From the NCBI GenBank assembly GCA_037903355.1, contig JBAJFE010000005.1:1054001-1118000 (forward strand): a stretch of DNA of 64,000 nt. The letters run 5' to 3'. The notes beneath the pieces are model-generated. The model saw only the letters and a list, made by a program, of their open reading frames with translations. It was not told the origin of the DNA and searched no databases. The DNA is from Trichuris trichiura. Its lineage: Eukaryota; Nematoda; Enoplea; Trichinellida; Trichuridae. Shown piece after piece: positions 46,194 to 58,697 of this stretch (position 1 is the first letter of the stretch; every line of letters starts with the position of its first letter). Position numbers and translations under genes: made by a program.

Positions 46194-49100
46194 TCAACGA
46201 ATGATTTCTACGTCGGAGGTAAACGTGACTTTCGAGTTACTGCTGGGGGTGAGCGGTCCGCTGTAGAACGCTGGTTTGACACGATCGACGTTTACAGTGA
46301 CCGGCTTGCCTCGCTGATCGATTGTGACCGTCTTTGGCGTTCTGGCCAACACCGGAAATGGGCCGTCGTAGGCTGGCTGTAGTGCTGACGTATGCGGTTC
46401 ACTGCGTAGGAAAACATGCTTGGCCGTACTTAGCCCCTTGGGCACGTACCATGCACGTTGGCAGGAAGGTCTACGTGTCGGGGTGGGCGCTATTCCATCG
46501 AAGAAAGATTGAAGTTTGGCGCGACATGCCGAATGCGACTCTTTGGAGTCGCGAAAAGGGGCAAAGTATGCGCCAGGCAGACGTAGCGAACAGCCGTAGA
46601 CTAGCTCTGCCGAACAGTGTTGCATGTCTTGTCTTATCGCCGACCGTATTCCCAGCAATACGAACGGCAAGCTGTCGGTCCATCTGTTTGTCCTAAGAGA
46701 ATGAGCGCGTAAAGCAGCTTTTAATTGGCGATGAAATCTTTCAACCATTCCGTTAGCTTGAGGATGATGGGCTGACGCAAATTGCAACTTCATTCCCAAT
46801 TGTTCGCTCAACAGATGCCAAAGGTCGCTTGTGAACTGGCGACCTTGGTCCGTAGTAATTGCTGCTGGTACGCCGAATCTGGAAACCCAGGCGGAAAGAA
46901 ATCCACGCACGACAGTCTCTGCTGAAATATCCGTAATGGGCACTGCTTCTGGCCAGCGTGTAAATCTATCTACCATTGTTAGCAAATAGGAATATCCGCG
47001 ACTGCGAGGCAATGGTCCTACGATATCGATGTGAACGTGAGAGAAACGATCTTGTGGTACAGGGAAGACTTTGTCTGGCGTTTTTGTATGTCGGTAAACT
47101 TTTGACCGTTGGCAGGGAATACACTGTCTGGTCCATACGGCCACGTCCCTATTCATTGCTGGCCAGACATAGCGTTCAGCGACAAGTCGTCTGGTTGCAC
47201 GAATGCCGGTATGGGCTAGCGTATGTAACGCTTCAAATGCCGGTCTGCGAAAAGCGTGTGGTAAATACGGGCGTGGCTGTGAGCGTGTAACATCGCATAC
47301 CACGGTTACATCTGCTCCTGGCAGTAAAACATCGCGAAGTGCTAGGGACGTGTTTGACCTGAGCTGTCGAAGTTCTGGATCCAGCTGCTGCGATTCTGCT
47401 AGGCGTCGAATATTCCCACAGTCAAGCGTCGTCGTCAGGGAATGTGTCTCCATTCTGGACAGTGCGTCGGCGACATTGTTTTGCGTTCCTTTAACATGGC
47501 GCACATCTGTTGTAAATGTAGTAATGAAATCAAGATGGCGAATCTCACGTGGATTGTAGCTGTTGCCAGCATTTTGGATTGCGTAGACCAGTGGCTTATG
47601 GTCCGTGAAAATAGTGAAGGTTCGCCCTTCTAGCCAGTGTCTGAAATGTTTCACTGCAAGATAAGCGGCCAACAATTCTCTTCCGAATGTACTGTAGCGA
47701 CGCTCCGCCGGTGTGAGCTTTCGTGAAAAGAAGGCAAGCGGTTGCCAATGTTCGTGCACCTTCTGCTGTAACACGGCCCCGGTGGCCGTATCGGATGCAT
47801 CCACTGCGAGAGACAATTGAGCGCCGTTGTGCATGTGCGCCAACATGGTTGCGGCGAGGAGTTGTTGCTTGGCTAAGCTGAAAGCTTGGAGTGCATCATC
47901 GGACCAGTGCAAGTCTCTATGGTCACCTTGCGTAGAAATGATTTCCTCCAGTGGGATCAAAGTTTGAGCAATGTGTGGTAAGAATTGCCGGTAAAAATTT
48001 AAACAGCCGAGAAATCGGCGCAGCTGCGCGATTGTCTTTGGCAAAGGGAATCGTTGAACGGCTTCGACTTTGGCCGGTACCGGCCTAATCCCTTCAGGGT
48101 CTATCTGAAAACCGAGAAATTCCAGTTGAGAGGCGTAGAAGACACATTTGGGCGGGTTGACTCTAAGCCCGTACTTTTCGAAACGTTTAAAAAGTTCGTC
48201 CAAATGAGTCTGGTGCTCTTTTGCTGTGGCGCTAGCGACGAGAACGTCGTCTAGGTACACGAAACAGAAGGTCAAACCGCGAGTGACCTCATCCATAAAT
48301 CGTTGAAACGTCTGGGCGGCATTGCGAAGACCGAACGGCATTCGGGTGTATTCAAAGAGGCCGAAGGGCGTCGTAACTGCAGTTTTCGGTATATCTTTAG
48401 GGTGAACAGGTATTTGTTGGTAAGCACGCACCAGATCAATCTTCGAGAAAACTGTTTTTCCGGCTAGTGTTGCGCTGAAGTCGTGGATGTGGGGGATTGG
48501 GTACCTGTCCGGAATTGTCATCGCATTCAGTCTTCTATAATCGCCGCAAGGGCGCCACCTACCAGGTTCCTTCTTAGGTACCATATGCAGAGGGGAAGCC
48601 CAGACACTTTTGGAAGGGCGGACGATTCCCATGCGTAACAATGTGTCAAATTCTTCTTTAGCCGCTGCTAAACGATCAGGTGCAAGACGGCGTGGTCTGG
48701 CGAACGCTGGCGGCCCGACTGTGGATATCGTGTGCTGGATTCCGTGCGGAACACTTTCGGCCGACGTTATTTCTCTGGTTAGAGCGGGGTAACGTGACAA
48801 AACGGCTGTAGCATCTAACGGTGAGGGACAAACTTGCACATAGCCTATCGTGCCGTTACCACTGTCGTCCAGCGTGGGCGCGGTCGCCGTAGAAGCGTCG
48901 ATCAGTCGTTTTCGATTGATATCGACGAGAAATCGAAAATGACGTAAAAAATCGGTACCCAGTATCGGTCGGCGGACGTCTGCTACGATGAATGTCCAGC
49001 GGAAGCGTCTGGGTAAGCCGAAGTCAAGTGACATTGAGCGCGTGCCAAACGTAGCTATACGGGAGCCGTTCGCGGCTGTAAGCTGCAATGCGTGAGATGC

Positions 49101-49286
49101 GTCGTAGCGTTGTCTTGTTGCCGCCTTAGGGATCACACTAACCTCCGAGCCAGTATCAACCAAGAAACGGAGTTTAGAAAGGCGGTCTTGAATGAGAAAG
49201 AGGCGGTCGTGTGAGCGGCCCGAGTGCCTTACCGCCCTTAGGCCTCGGGTGTGCAGTTTCCCTGAAAGCTGCACGGAGGGCGGCAC
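46194..49286 (-). CDS. pol: Retrotransposon Pol polyprotein (PR-RT-RNaseH-INT)
   Basis: An uninterrupted frame of 1,030 codons. Protease: [13 protein letters not shown] (active D-T-G) at about residue 36. Reverse transcriptase: [37 protein letters not shown] and the catalytic YLDDVLV. RNase [15 protein letters not shown] and FTDHKPL. Integrase: an H-H-C-C zinc finger ([15 protein letters not shown] ... CIPCQRSK) followed by the D-D-E core with [18 protein letters not shown] and a downstream Glu in [15 protein letters not shown]. The order PR-RT-RH-INT is that of Ty3/gypsy (Metaviridae). The frame overlaps the end of gag by 49 nt and lies in the -1 frame relative to it, so expression probably uses a -1 ribosomal frameshift. 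No envelope gene is present. Confidence 0.96.
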   Translation of the reverse strand: MPPSVQLSGKLHTRGLRAVRHSGRSHDRLFLIQDRLSKLRFLVDTGSEVSVIPKAATRQRYDASHALQLTAANGSRIATFGTRSMSLDFGLPRRFRWTFIVADVRRPILGTDFLRHFRFLVDINRKRLIDASTATAPTLDDSGNGTIGYVQVCPSPLDATAVLSRYPALTREITSAESVPHGIQHTISTVGPPAFARPRRLAPDRLAAAKEEFDTLLRMGIVRPSKSVWASPLHMVPKKEPGRWRPCGDYRRLNAMTIPDRYPIPHIHDFSATLAGKTVFSKIDLVRAYQQIPVHPKDIPKTAVTTPFGLFEYTRMPFGLRNAAQTFQRFMDEVTRGLTFCFVYLDDVLVASATAKEHQTHLDELFKRFEKYGLRVNPPKCVFYASQLEFLGFQIDPEGIRPVPAKVEAVQRFPLPKTIAQLRRFLGCLNFYRQFLPHIAQTLIPLEEIISTQGDHRDLHWSDDALQAFSLAKQQLLAATMLAHMHNGAQLSLAVDASDTATGAVLQQKVHEHWQPLAFFSRKLTPAERRYSTFGRELLAAYLAVKHFRHWLEGRTFTIFTDHKPLVYAIQNAGNSYNPREIRHLDFITTFTTDVRHVKGTQNNVADALSRMETHSLTTTLDCGNIRRLAESQQLDPELRQLRSNTSLALRDVLLPGADVTVVCDVTRSQPRPYLPHAFRRPAFEALHTLAHTGIRATRRLVAERYVWPAMNRDVAVWTRQCIPCQRSKVYRHTKTPDKVFPVPQDRFSHVHIDIVGPLPRSRGYSYLLTMVDRFTRWPEAVPITDISAETVVRGFLSAWVSRFGVPAAITTDQGRQFTSDLWHLLSEQLGMKLQFASAHHPQANGMVERFHRQLKAALRAHSLRTNRWTDSLPFVLLGIRSAIRQDMQHCSAELVYGCSLRLPGAYFAPFRDSKESHSACRAKLQSFFDGIAPTPTRRPSCQRAWYVPKGLSTAKHVFLRSEPHTSALQPAYDGPFPVLARTPKTVTIDQRGKPVTVNVDRVKPAFYSGPLTPSSNSKVTFTSDVEIIR

Positions 49287-49999
49287 TTGCGGGCGTTTGG
49301 ACCGAATCTTGAGTGGTAGAAACAGAGCGGAGATCGCTGTCTGGGTGATTTGCGTCGCGTAATTCGTCGGGCAGTACGTACCGGAGAACGTAAACGTAAG
49401 TCACGAATTTCCTGCTCTAGTCGATCGATCGCTTGTTCCAATGACTCATGTCGTTCGGCGTTGGGCTTGGAAGAGACTGTGTTTACCGCAGTTGACTCGT
49501 CGATTTCAACCAGCTCGTCTGCGCGAGCAGCCAACGCGTCCAGTGATTCATGCACACCAGCTTTTAGCAGCAGACGAATGTTTCGCGGTAGCCGTTCTAA
49601 GAATAGGCGTTCCATGAGGGGTCCATTAGGGTCCAGTAACGTTTCTCCAGCACGGCGCATGTTGCGTAAAACCTCGGTCGGCTTCAACTGGTCGTCGTTC
49701 GTTGGTTCCATCAACGTTCTAAAGCGCTCTTCGCTTGTGCTCCCGAAACGTGCGAGTAATTGGGTTTTGAGGTACGTATATGGGTCGTCAGTCTTTGGCG
49801 TGACGAGATCGTCCACTTTAGTCGCTAATGACGCAGGCAAGGAAGCGATTATGTAGTAAAATTTGGTCATGGGCGAGGTGATGTGTCGTAGGTAGAATTG
49901 AGCCTCCGCTTGCGCAAACCAGAGCGCCGGGGCTTCGGACCAAAACTGCGGGAGGCTTAGAGCAACGCCCGAGACGTCGTTGGGAGCGCTGTTCTTCAT
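49238..49999 (-). CDS. gag: Retrotransposon Gag protein with CHCC zinc knuckle
   Basis: The frame is open into the LTR; the first sensible ATG is at 49999 ([11 protein letters not shown]), giving 253 residues. The N-terminal half ([49 protein letters not shown]) is a typical retrotransposon capsid-like Gag. The C-terminus holds [18 protein letters not shown], a C-x2-H-x9-C-x3-C pattern, the CHCC knuckle that sets CsRn1/Kabuki elements apart from the usual CCHC. Gag would package the RNA; the knuckle binds nucleic acid. Confidence 0.9.
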   Translation of the reverse strand: MKNSAPNDVSGVALSLPQFWSEAPALWFAQAEAQFYLRHITSPMTKFYYIIASLPASLATKVDDLVTPKTDDPYTYLKTQLLARFGSTSEERFRTLMEPTNDDQLKPTEVLRNMRRAGETLLDPNGPLMERLFLERLPRNIRLLLKAGVHESLDALAARADELVEIDESTAVNTVSSKPNAERHESLEQAIDRLEQEIRDLRLRSPVRTARRITRRKSPRQRSPLCFYHSRFGPNARKCRPPCSFQGNCTPEA

Positions 50000-50002
50000 A
50001 CT

Positions 50003-50015
50003 CACTAGGTCACCA
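50003..50015 (-). promoter_or_regulatory. Primer-binding site, tRNA-Trp type
   Basis: Just inside the 5' LTR, minus strand, the sequence TGGTGACCTAGTG begins one T after the LTR end. TGGTGAC is complementary to a tRNA 3' end of GTCA-CCA, as in tRNA-Trp, the primer documented for CsRn1-like elements. Only the first seven to eight bases can be judged without the host tRNA sequence. Confidence 0.6.
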
Positions 50016-50016
50016 A

Positions 50017-50127
50017 TGTAACAACCGTGCAAGCTTTACTTAGCGAACCAACTAACTAACTATAATACAGTAATCCTTCAAGATACACAGGAATGCTTGG
50101 TTACGATCAGGTTTTGCTGTTGCTACA
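50017..50127 (-). repeat. 5' LTR (element runs on the minus strand)
   Basis: 111 bp, TG...CA ends, same sequence as 46063-46173; flanked outside by TCAGC. Confidence 0.95.
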
Positions 50128-50817
50128 TCAGCTTAGAACTTTTAATATATTCGTTGTGTCCAGAAACTTGTCAACTATTTCAATTTTTTCAATTGCGATA
50201 GCGCCATTATTTACCAGCAGCAACTGCGATCAAAGTGTTCAAAATTAGCGAAGTGGTAATGGCTTGAAAAGAGGATTAACGTGTGGTTTGAAAAAGTGCT
50301 TTACTGTAGACTATACTTGAAAATCGATAATCCTACTTTAGTCTGCGAATTTTATCATTTTCGCACCTTCATTTTCTGTTAGCTTTTGCTAACCAATGAA
50401 ACAAGCTCAAATCAAAACGCTGAAACGTCGGGACGGTCCGAACAATTGAAACAATAACGAATAAGTCCTACTGTATTGATTGTTATTGAAATGCTCAGAG
50501 TCTCGGCGGTAACGGAAAGTCCTTAGTTACTTTTTATGCTTAAAATTATTAAAACGCGCTCTTGATCAGCACAAGACCGACTGGGGAAGAAATTTTTAAA
50601 TGTCACCTGATAATCATTAAACTTACGTTAATTTATGAATTTCATTACTATTTTCGCGAGCTTCTGTTAATCTTCCCTGTCTCGCTAATTGCTCTAGTGA
50701 TGTTAGGTTAAATTGTTTTTCTTTTCTGCCCTTTTTTTTAAAGATTTCTAGAGGTCTACCGCTCAAGAACGACTGTTTAGTCCCGTTACGAGCAGCCTCA
50801 TTTTTTTCTTTTTCCGC
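50128..50817. other. Intergenic, nothing recognised
   Basis: AT-rich 3' flank of MTTP; no gene found. Confidence 0.5.
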
Positions 50818-53800
50818 TTAAAAATTGAACTTTGCCAACCTGATGTGAAAAGATTCCGAACTGAATTGAATGCAGGTTTTCATAGGAATGACTGCGAAGT
50901 CCAAATCGGCTGTTGACCGCAAACTTGGCTCAAGTTGCAGCATCGAATTGTATCGCCAGTAAGTTGACTGCTTCTCCGTGCTACGCAGCGTCATTTTGTT
51001 TTGTAGCAATATGGGGAAACTAATAATGATAAAGGGAAAAGCTTAAAGTTTTTTTCTCCTTTTGGCGCCGCGTATTGACTTACCTTGCTTTCACGTCAAC
51101 ATTAGCAGTAGAATACCAAACGCTCACGTAAAGTGAACCGGCTATGAAGAACTGAATTACCGCGTCTGCACGGACGGAGAGAAACAATCCGTTGCTTAGC
51201 GCCAATGAAATATCGATGGTTTGGAAAGGAACCACAAAATCCACCAACGTTTTTGTCATTCCATCAGCTTGCCAGATTAGGTTGAACATGGAGTCGTCAT
51301 CAGTGAAGGCGACCACGGATGGTTGGCGCACGGAGAAAAGCGAGGAATGCACCTCAAGTTTTGGTCTGATCTTCTTGTTGGCTTCTCTAGCATTTTCAAC
51401 CATGTGCTGAGCAAGTACATTTTGCAATCCTTCAGAAGTGATACCGAGCTTAAATGGATACATGTTGCATAATAGACATAGGGTAGGCAGACGAAGTCTC
51501 CATACTGAAATAAGAGAATTCTTGCAGCCATCTTCTTCAACAAAAATATCAAATGACGATTCACTGATAACGGACTCTTCGAATAACGCCATCAAATTGT
51601 ACGACAGCCCTTTGGTGTGCTGTTCTTAATCAAGAAAAGGTAAGAATGTTTTTCAAGTTGTTCACGTCATAATTACCATACAACAATTGCGACGCGTATG
51701 TAGACGTTGCGGCGTTAGTTATGTTGCTGTAAAGGTCCCAACCAAACGTAGCTACGAGTCGGTTAAACTTTTGCCTAAAATGATTTTTTTTAAAAGCAAC
51801 AGACTACTAATGTATGGCATTTTGGCATCTTGCCAAAATTCTGTACTTCACTTCCCACCTCTCTTGGTCGCTTGTTTTCCAATTATTTTTAACGTAGGCG
51901 AGCGTAAGGGCGCAAAGCTCTTTTTCCTCTTCTCCTTTTGCGCATTCCAAGTGTTGCAACAAATTTTCCAGTCCGTTTTTTTCTATTAGAATTTTAGCCG
52001 CTAATGCTCTGCGCGAAAATGATTGACGAGTGGGACACGTATTTGTTACTATTCTCCTTAACGCTCTGTCGATCTAAAATATAGGCTCTGCGCTAAAGCA
52101 ACTACAGTAGGCAGCGGTTCACATCGCCTATGGTAACTTGAATACCTGTGAGTCCATTGTCACCAATGATCCGTGGGCAAAAAGTGACAGCATTTCCTCA
52201 TTGGTACCATTGTTGGAGCATAGACTTTCCTCCCATTGAGGAATCGATGCATTCCGCATATTTCCCAGCGCTTTCAGTATCCCGCTGTTTTTTCCCTTTC
52301 TACCGTTATCCGCTATCAGCGACAGGACTTTCATGGTCATCTGCGTTTAACAATAACGCTTTCGAAACGGTGAAAAACGAATTACAAAGATTTAAACTTT
52401 CTTCTTACTTAAACAATAGGATGTCGTGAATGTGAGCTTACCGCTTCGTCAGCTGGGCATTTGAACTGACTGCAATAGGTCTGAATGAGAGCGGTTGTAC
52501 AATGAAGGAGAGAACTGCTTGATTTGGAAGATCGCTGCGCTTCTTCCTAAAGAAGTATTGTTCTTTCCTTGAGACGATATCGACATAATTTTTCTTCCAT
52601 ATAGCGGCATTGAATGTTGGAATAGCTTAAGAGAGTCAGTTAAGCCTGTACCTACTATTAGTTCTTCAATGAGTTCTTTTCCTGGATTGGGTAAATGCGC
52701 AAGCGTCGCTAAATACTGATCCATCAAAGCAGCGGCCTTCAGAATTGGACTTGCAGCTTTGAAACATGACAACGTAGAGCATATGCCAAACACATTGGCC
52801 AGTGCTGTACTTTGCCTAAATGCGTTAAGTTACTAATGCGAGCTTTATCAGTTATGTTCATAACATTATTTAACATTGACAACTAAAATATAGCGTGCTC
52901 CGGACTTGGCGGAAGTAAGTGGAATTGGCCCCGCGCCATTATAGTCAAAGCAGTAACAGAAAATAAAGACTGCTCGGCATGAAACTTTCCCGCCTCCTTT
53001 TGTACGCTTTCAATCATCTCTGTATTGCTAATAATACCCTAATGCTTCATGGATATGCATATTTTTATTTTACGGTGGTATCGTGTTATTCTGAAGTGGA
53101 GAACGTGTCACGCACAATATGGACGCGCCCGTGTGCTTAAGGCGAAACTTGTTGAATCAAATCCGCCGGCCTACTGTATTTGTGCAGGTACCTTAGGCGT
53201 CTAGCAACTGTCACTTCAATTTTTTCATTCTTAAATTGTTACGGGGCCATTTTTTAAATAGTACGTTTTCATAACTACTCACTCTGAGATTAAAGATGTG
53301 CAGGTGCTAAGAAGACTGGCGATGTCAGATTCGGTCATGCTTTCAAGTTGTTGGCGCAAGTTTAGAAACATTTCCATCCGTTGCCATATGTTGTCCGTAT
53401 TGTTTTCAAGTTGACTTAACATGACTTCGCAGGATAGATTCTGCAAAATTAAGGTCGGTTTCACAACAAGCTTTTACATACTAGGTATTATGCCTTATTT
53501 TTTGGCGCTTCAACATTGGTCGACGATGAGCTGACCATCGTTTCCAGCATAAGAGATTCAACGTTAACTGAATCCGGTTTCCATTTGCCTGAAGAAGTCT
53601 CATCGAGAACGCGCGCATACAAAGAATGTAACTCACGTTCAGCGTAGCAGTTGATCAGCTCGTTTATGTCGTCGCTTTTGCATTCTCGATTTTTCATAAC
53701 TTCTTCCTTGATTAGACGCAGTGTTATCCTAAAATTAGTCTACTTTGTCAACCTGAATAATTAATGTAGTTATTTTTGAAGCAGAGCTTAGCCTATCAGC

Positions 53801-54816
53801 GAAAGTTTACGTCATCTATTATCGAGTCTGACTTCTTACTTCTTAGTGAACTTACTCATTTCGAACTTCGGTGAGTTCTTGTTTAGAAATGGGCAATGCA
53901 AGGTTGAACAATTCGACTAGGCTTATAGACGGTACACTTCCTCCAGAATAGGAGCACGATAGCGTTGAAATAAAGCTGGGTGAAACGGACAAGCCCTTTA
54001 GCGTGAAAAGCGTTTTCTCAGAATAGAGGTTTTGATATTAAATGCTTACTTTCGACTTGTACGCATTGTGAGCAAAATGGCGGCGTATAATGTGGCGCGT
54101 GAAAGTTGTTTTGTCTTTTGTTTCTATTATTTCCATTCCCTTCGCTTGCCACTGTAACATACAGAGCGGGTTAAAGATATGTTAACTTGGAGGCACGCAA
54201 TAGCCTGTTTTATGATAACGCTAAGACGTCGAATGAGAAGTAAATGACGTACGGAAGCTAAAGCTGAAGACGTTACCGTTTCATTATTAAAATGGGGTAC
54301 AAATGTTTGAGACAGAGCCACTTCTAATGACCAGCCCAATTTGTGAGTTTCAATTGCCAGTTGACGCAGCATATAGTTGGTTGAGCCTTGTCTGACCAAA
54401 AGGAGCTCTTTTTTTTCTCCGCCGCAGAGTTCAACCGGCTTGCAACCGGCTGTCAGCTGCTCATGTTGACCTCTTGTAAGTTAATTGACTGTCAGGTCGA
54501 TACGCTTACTTGTTGCAGCGATATTTTCGCCAACAGAAAATCATTTCGATTAGCATAAATATCAAACGTAATCGAAGCTTCAAAGTCGACAATGGTTTTC
54601 CAAGACTTGGCGTGGATATCCTTGAAATCTGTGCGCGCCTTCAAGTTGAATTGGCGGGATAGCTTTTCGCTTAAACGGCCTGCACATTCCAATTGTCCTG
54701 TTGAGCCTGAAAGTATGGATTTCTTCGTTGATTCCTTCGTGCTGTGCAATACCTGAGCATATTCCAGCCAAAGCGGTGACCAGCAGTGCACGTAACATTT
54801 TGTGATTCAGCGCCAT
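50818..54816 (-). CDS. MTTP: Microsomal triglyceride transfer protein large subunit (lipid transfer protein)
   Basis: Minus-strand multi-exon gene. The start MALNHKMLRALLVTALAGICSG is a signal peptide, followed after a short intron by GQLECAGRLSEKLSRQFNLK and TIVDFEASITFDIYA. Middle exons: 54127-54399 region (GQHEQLTAGC ... GSTNYMLRQLAIETHKLG, HFNNETVTSSALASVRHLLL), 53488-53697, 53279-53464 (WQRMEMFLNLRQQLESMTES, helical), 52449-52793 and 52128-52340. The 51080-51595 block ends LEVHSSLFSVRQPS ... IDISLALSNGLFLSVRADAV and SLYVSVWYSTANVDVK, closely matching the C-terminal lipid-binding sheet of MTTP; the last exon (50818-51009) adds TLRSTEKQSTYWRYNSMLQL and FAVIPMKTC. MTTP acts in the ER with PDI to load lipid onto vitellogenin/ApoB-type particles (DSC-4 in C. 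elegans). Not every exon junction was resolved, and the N-terminal family match is weaker than the C-terminal one. Confidence 0.78.
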
Positions 54817-55768
54817 TGTCGGTTTGGTGGAAGAGCGACTGTTCTGTGATGTTGCTTAAAGCAAAAGGCGCGCACGCTTCCTCTTGCAACTTTCCATCAT
54901 TGGCTCCTTTGGTCACATAGTGACTAACTTGTCTGACCCGTCAATCGATAGGTTATCTTCGAAACGTGGTGAACTGCGAAGCGTAGTTTGTTTGTCTCAG
55001 AAGTGCCATATTTGTCCTTAGACAAAGCGCGTACAAGCCGGACTCTTCAATGTAGGCCATTTCGTTTTATTAAGTTTGCACGACTGCCATTCTATGCGCT
55101 TCGCTTTTCTTTCTTTCAATTTTCTTTTCCAAGGCCGCTGTTAAGTTTCTTTTGGCAGTCGAAAGAAACTTCTTCTTTCGCTTCGAGCAAGTTCATGCTG
55201 CTCCGTAGTTGTGACGTCAGCTTTCCGAAGCAGTTGTCATTGTCCTATTGGCTGCCAAGGTTGACACGCGATAGCAACAATTCAAAGTGTGTCAGTTTCG
55301 ATTTGATTAATACCTCTTTCTTGTCTGGCTGTCTCAGGTAAATCTCAGCAAAAAATAGTCCATCCCTAAAAAAGGATTTTAAAATGCTAAAACTTAAGTT
55401 ATTTAAACTAATTATAATATATCCATAGCCGTCGTAACGGAGACATTAGTCTCTACATACTTTGGCGGCTCCTTCATTTTACGCCTTGCATATTCACCTG
55501 CACATAATGACATGGCCCTGCAGGTATAACATCCAGGAAATGCTGTAAATTAAAAATTTTAAAGCGCAAGTTTAAACAGATAAAAGCCGTCTTTTTAAAA
55601 GCTTTTTTCCATTCCATCCATAACGAAGCGAAAAAAATAAAATATCACAGATTATCATCTACTTGAAGTACTACAATAAGGTGCAATAAGTTAAATAAAG
55701 TAAGCAGGAAATAGAAAGCGGCGGAGATTTCTTTATCCTTTTTATTTTTGCTGTTTCCTTCGTTTAGG

Positions 55769-55799
<31 letters not shown>

Positions 55800-56297
55800 T
55801 GTCGCACCGAATTTCACAAGTAAACTGTATAATGTGGCGCAGGTTTAAACACCCAATGGTCAAGGGGGACTGTGAAACTAGCACAGTTATGGTCAGCAGA
55901 GAGCAGCCCTTTAGAGTAAGAGCGGCTCTGCTTCCAACTAACACGCTACAGCTCACGAACCGTCACACACGAGAGACAAATCGCCACGACACGAGTCAGA
56001 CCGTAATCAAAACCTGAAATGCAGGTACACTAGACGTCATCCCGCCGAATGACGTAACATTATAATCTTAATTATCATTATTATTATTTTTATAATTATT
56101 ATTCTTTGTTTATGATTTTATTACTTTTTTATTGCTTATTTATAGGAAGATTTTTGTAGGGAATGAAAAAATGACAATAGTTGGTTAGCTGCAATGCTAT
56201 GTTGTGCTTAACAACGTTTAAATATATGCAGAAAACTCATTCTTGAAAGCCAATATATTTAAAGGTTTACTGGACAAACGTGTTTATTATTGATTGT
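54817..56297. other. Intergenic, with a (TTA)n array
   Basis: No gene identified between MTTP and the PP1-like gene. A plus-strand open frame at 54988-55341 is rich in Phe/Ser/Leu and shows no domain. Confidence 0.5.
55770..55798. repeat. Short (TTA)n microsatellite
   Basis: About ten uninterrupted TTA units, third occurrence of this motif in the window. Confidence 0.95.
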
Positions 56298-57675
56298 TTA
56301 TTTATGACCTCCCCTTGGTCTGCCCGCAGCCCTTCCTTTGGCCGGCCTTTTTCCTTGGTATTTCTGAAAGAGAAAGACAGTTAATGCGCTTCCACGCGGG
56401 CAAGACGATGAGCCTGCCGTGAATGTCACTTTCATCTGCCTGCTTATGTTCATGACGGCCGCCTTATTTCCGCTTGTATAATTTGGGCAGCTGAATACGG
56501 TGATTAATTTTCCATCCCACGAAACTTCGAAGCCTTCAGGTACCACCTAAGAAAAAGGATACATTCTTATCGGGCCGAAATATAGGCACGCCATCTAAGA
56601 AATGGATACCTCATGTGCTCTCACTAGCATTTGCAATCCCATACATTCAAGCCACTGTCGCAGTGTGGATTCGGAAAAGGTGAAACTGGCGTTACGCATT
56701 TCGTTCGGCTCAAACCCTGCAAAGCAGCCCAATCAAATACGCGACGTATTGTCTACTTTAATTGACCTCGTCCTTCCTGCGATGGATCAGCCCATAAAAG
56801 GTCGAGAAGGAAACCGTCATTGGGTAGGTTGATGGGTCTTTTCAAGATTCGAATTTGTTGCAGCGACTTAAGTCTAAAGGAGATGCCCCCATGAACGCAG
56901 AATATCTTATTTTCTATCAGGGCAGCTAGCGGTAGGCAGTTGAATGTGCTCTTCAAAAAATGGTATCGATAATTCATCGGTGACGTAGATGACATTTCAG
57001 TTTACCTGAAATCTGTACCACAGCACTTTGGTGAACCGAAGAGTGCTTACTTCCCTTTTAAATCCGTAAATGCGGTTTACGGACATTGCTTCGTGATTGC
57101 CGCGTAGAATGTAAAAATCCTTTGGATAAAGAGTCTTGAATAGGAGGAGCAAAGTGATCACTTCTAAACTGAGAATTCCTCGGTCAACGTAGTCACCTGA
57201 AGCGAAAATACACAGTCACTTGGCGTCTGCATTCATCTGATCAGAGGCGGTGTAATTGTATGCATATACAATTAATCCTACCTAGAAATAAGTAACGACG
57301 AGTAGGTGGCCATCCTTGAGTGGAGAAAATGCGAAGCAAAGTGGCGTAATCTCCGTGAATATCTCCGCAGACGATTATGGGCGGTTTTAAATCTATCAGC
57401 GTACAATCGTCAAGCAAACTCGCTTCGGCGTAATCCAATAATTCCAACACAAACGATTCAGTTAGAGGTGAATCACCCGCTACTCTCACTTTGATCAGTT
57501 GATCAATCATTTGCGTAAACTCTTCTATTTTTTCTTGCGGGATTCTGTTCGGCTGCGTCCCGTCGCCGGGGTCGCGAATGTCTTGCAAAGCAGTCTCCAT
57601 TGCTGCCATCCGACCATAAGTTCGTACTTTTCGTGATGACACGCAGTTCTCTAATGTCGCTTGGTTTAAAATCAT
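56298..57675 (-). CDS. PP1-like serine/threonine protein phosphatase with basic AT-hook-like tail
   Basis: Exons 57282-57675, 57006-57196, 56767-56950, 56610-56716 and 56298-56546 join in frame to 374 residues. All PPP-family metal and phosphate residues are present: GDIHGD, GDYVDRG, RGNHE, FCVHGG and RAHEV. PP1-like context is seen in [10 protein letters not shown] (cf. SFTFG), [19 protein letters not shown] and [10 protein letters not shown]. Divergent points are the normally conserved PNYCGEFDNAG loop, here [12 protein letters not shown], and a poor match in the region after RGNHE ([17 protein letters not shown]). After the catalytic core comes a basic tail, [18 protein letters not shown], with an AT-hook-like GRPRGG. 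Expanded, fast-evolving PP1-like genes of this kind are common in nematodes and often sperm-specific; that role is inference. An N-terminal extension of about 65 residues precedes the core. Confidence 0.88.
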
Positions 57676-58697
57676 TTCTTTATTTTTAACTTTCGTTTTT
57701 TCTTTAAACTGACAAAATCGCGTTTCGCTGATTGGCTACAGGCTTTCGATTCAACTTGAGAAATTACGACGTCTTAAAGTTGCTTCAACTCGTGTAATTT
57801 TTCTGTTCAAGCCAAAGCTGCACTACTTGGTCGATTAGCAGATCACTCTGTTATAGCTGCGCCGCAACAGCGACTAAGCAGTGCAGATAACCGTGTGCGC
57901 AGTGATATATGTTTTTAGTTCTCTTTTGCCTATTGTTGTTCTCCATTCGGCTCCATGTAAAGCAAAAACTTTCATCATCTATCGACATATAACATATTTA
58001 AGTAATTAAAACGGTTTCCTCATTTAGCGCGTTGTTAGAACCGTTTGTTGAAACGCGCACAAATAACGTGAAGCTTTCTGACCGTCGTAGTTGTACCGTC
58101 AGCGTGTAGAAAGCAGTAGTGAACACAGTGGAAACGAAAATACAAGAAGTACAGCGTACCACTTTGTCTATTTTGAGTAGCGTACGTTTTATTTCACTTA
58201 TACCTTTGTATTGTTTTCGTTAATTTGAAAAAATAATTCGGATTTTGTAAATTCTCACTGCGTTCTATCCGATGTTCTGCAAAATTTTTATTGCTCATAA
58301 CGCGCATAGCACTTCGGGCTAATCCTATCCTTTCGTTAGCGTATTGTTTAGCACTTTGGTTGTACTTGGTAATACTTCTCCGTAATGGGCTTTCATCTTC
58401 AATTGTACTGAATTTCCTGTCAGTCATTGACTCACACAAGTCATACTTTATGGCATTTTGGTCGCTTTACTACTCTTCAGTGAGTTAAGGGTTAGTCAAC
58501 TTAATTGTTAACTGTCTACAGTAGTCCGTAATTGGAATAAAGCAGTTCTTTGCTAAGATTAAGCAGCAGTTATTGTTAGTATGCCTGCCACTTCACAGTA
58601 AAGCGCTTGTAAGTCAAGTTCAAACATCATTGCTTGAAGTGCGTTAGTTCAACAAAAACTGTTTCTAGAGAACGGTCACTTTGGAAAGTTTAAGTTT
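57676..58697. other. Intergenic, nothing recognised
   Basis: No gene identified. A minus-strand 81-codon frame at 58194-58439 (SITKYNQSAKQYANERIGLA inside it) is polar and helix-like but matches nothing I know. Confidence 0.45.

Larger units (their letters stand above)
46063..50127 (-). mobile_element. Intact Ty3/gypsy LTR retrotransposon, CsRn1/Kabuki type
   Basis: Element of 4,065 bp bounded by 111-bp LTRs (46063-46173 and 50017-50127) that read identical, begin TG and end CA, and are flanked by the 5-bp target duplication TCAGC (46058-46062 and 50128-50132). On the minus strand the 5' LTR is followed one base in by TGGTGACC, which complements the 3' CCA plus acceptor of tRNA-Trp as in CsRn1 elements; a GGGGGGAGGCTG polypurine tract precedes the 3' LTR. 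Gag and Pol are both open with no stop or frameshift inside. LTR identity plus intact frames imply a recent insertion. The target is intergenic, between the PAN-ZP gene and MTTP. Confidence 0.95.

Noticed and set aside
49350..49856. 168-codon plus-strand frame
   Set aside because: It is the antisense of the retrotransposon gag gene.
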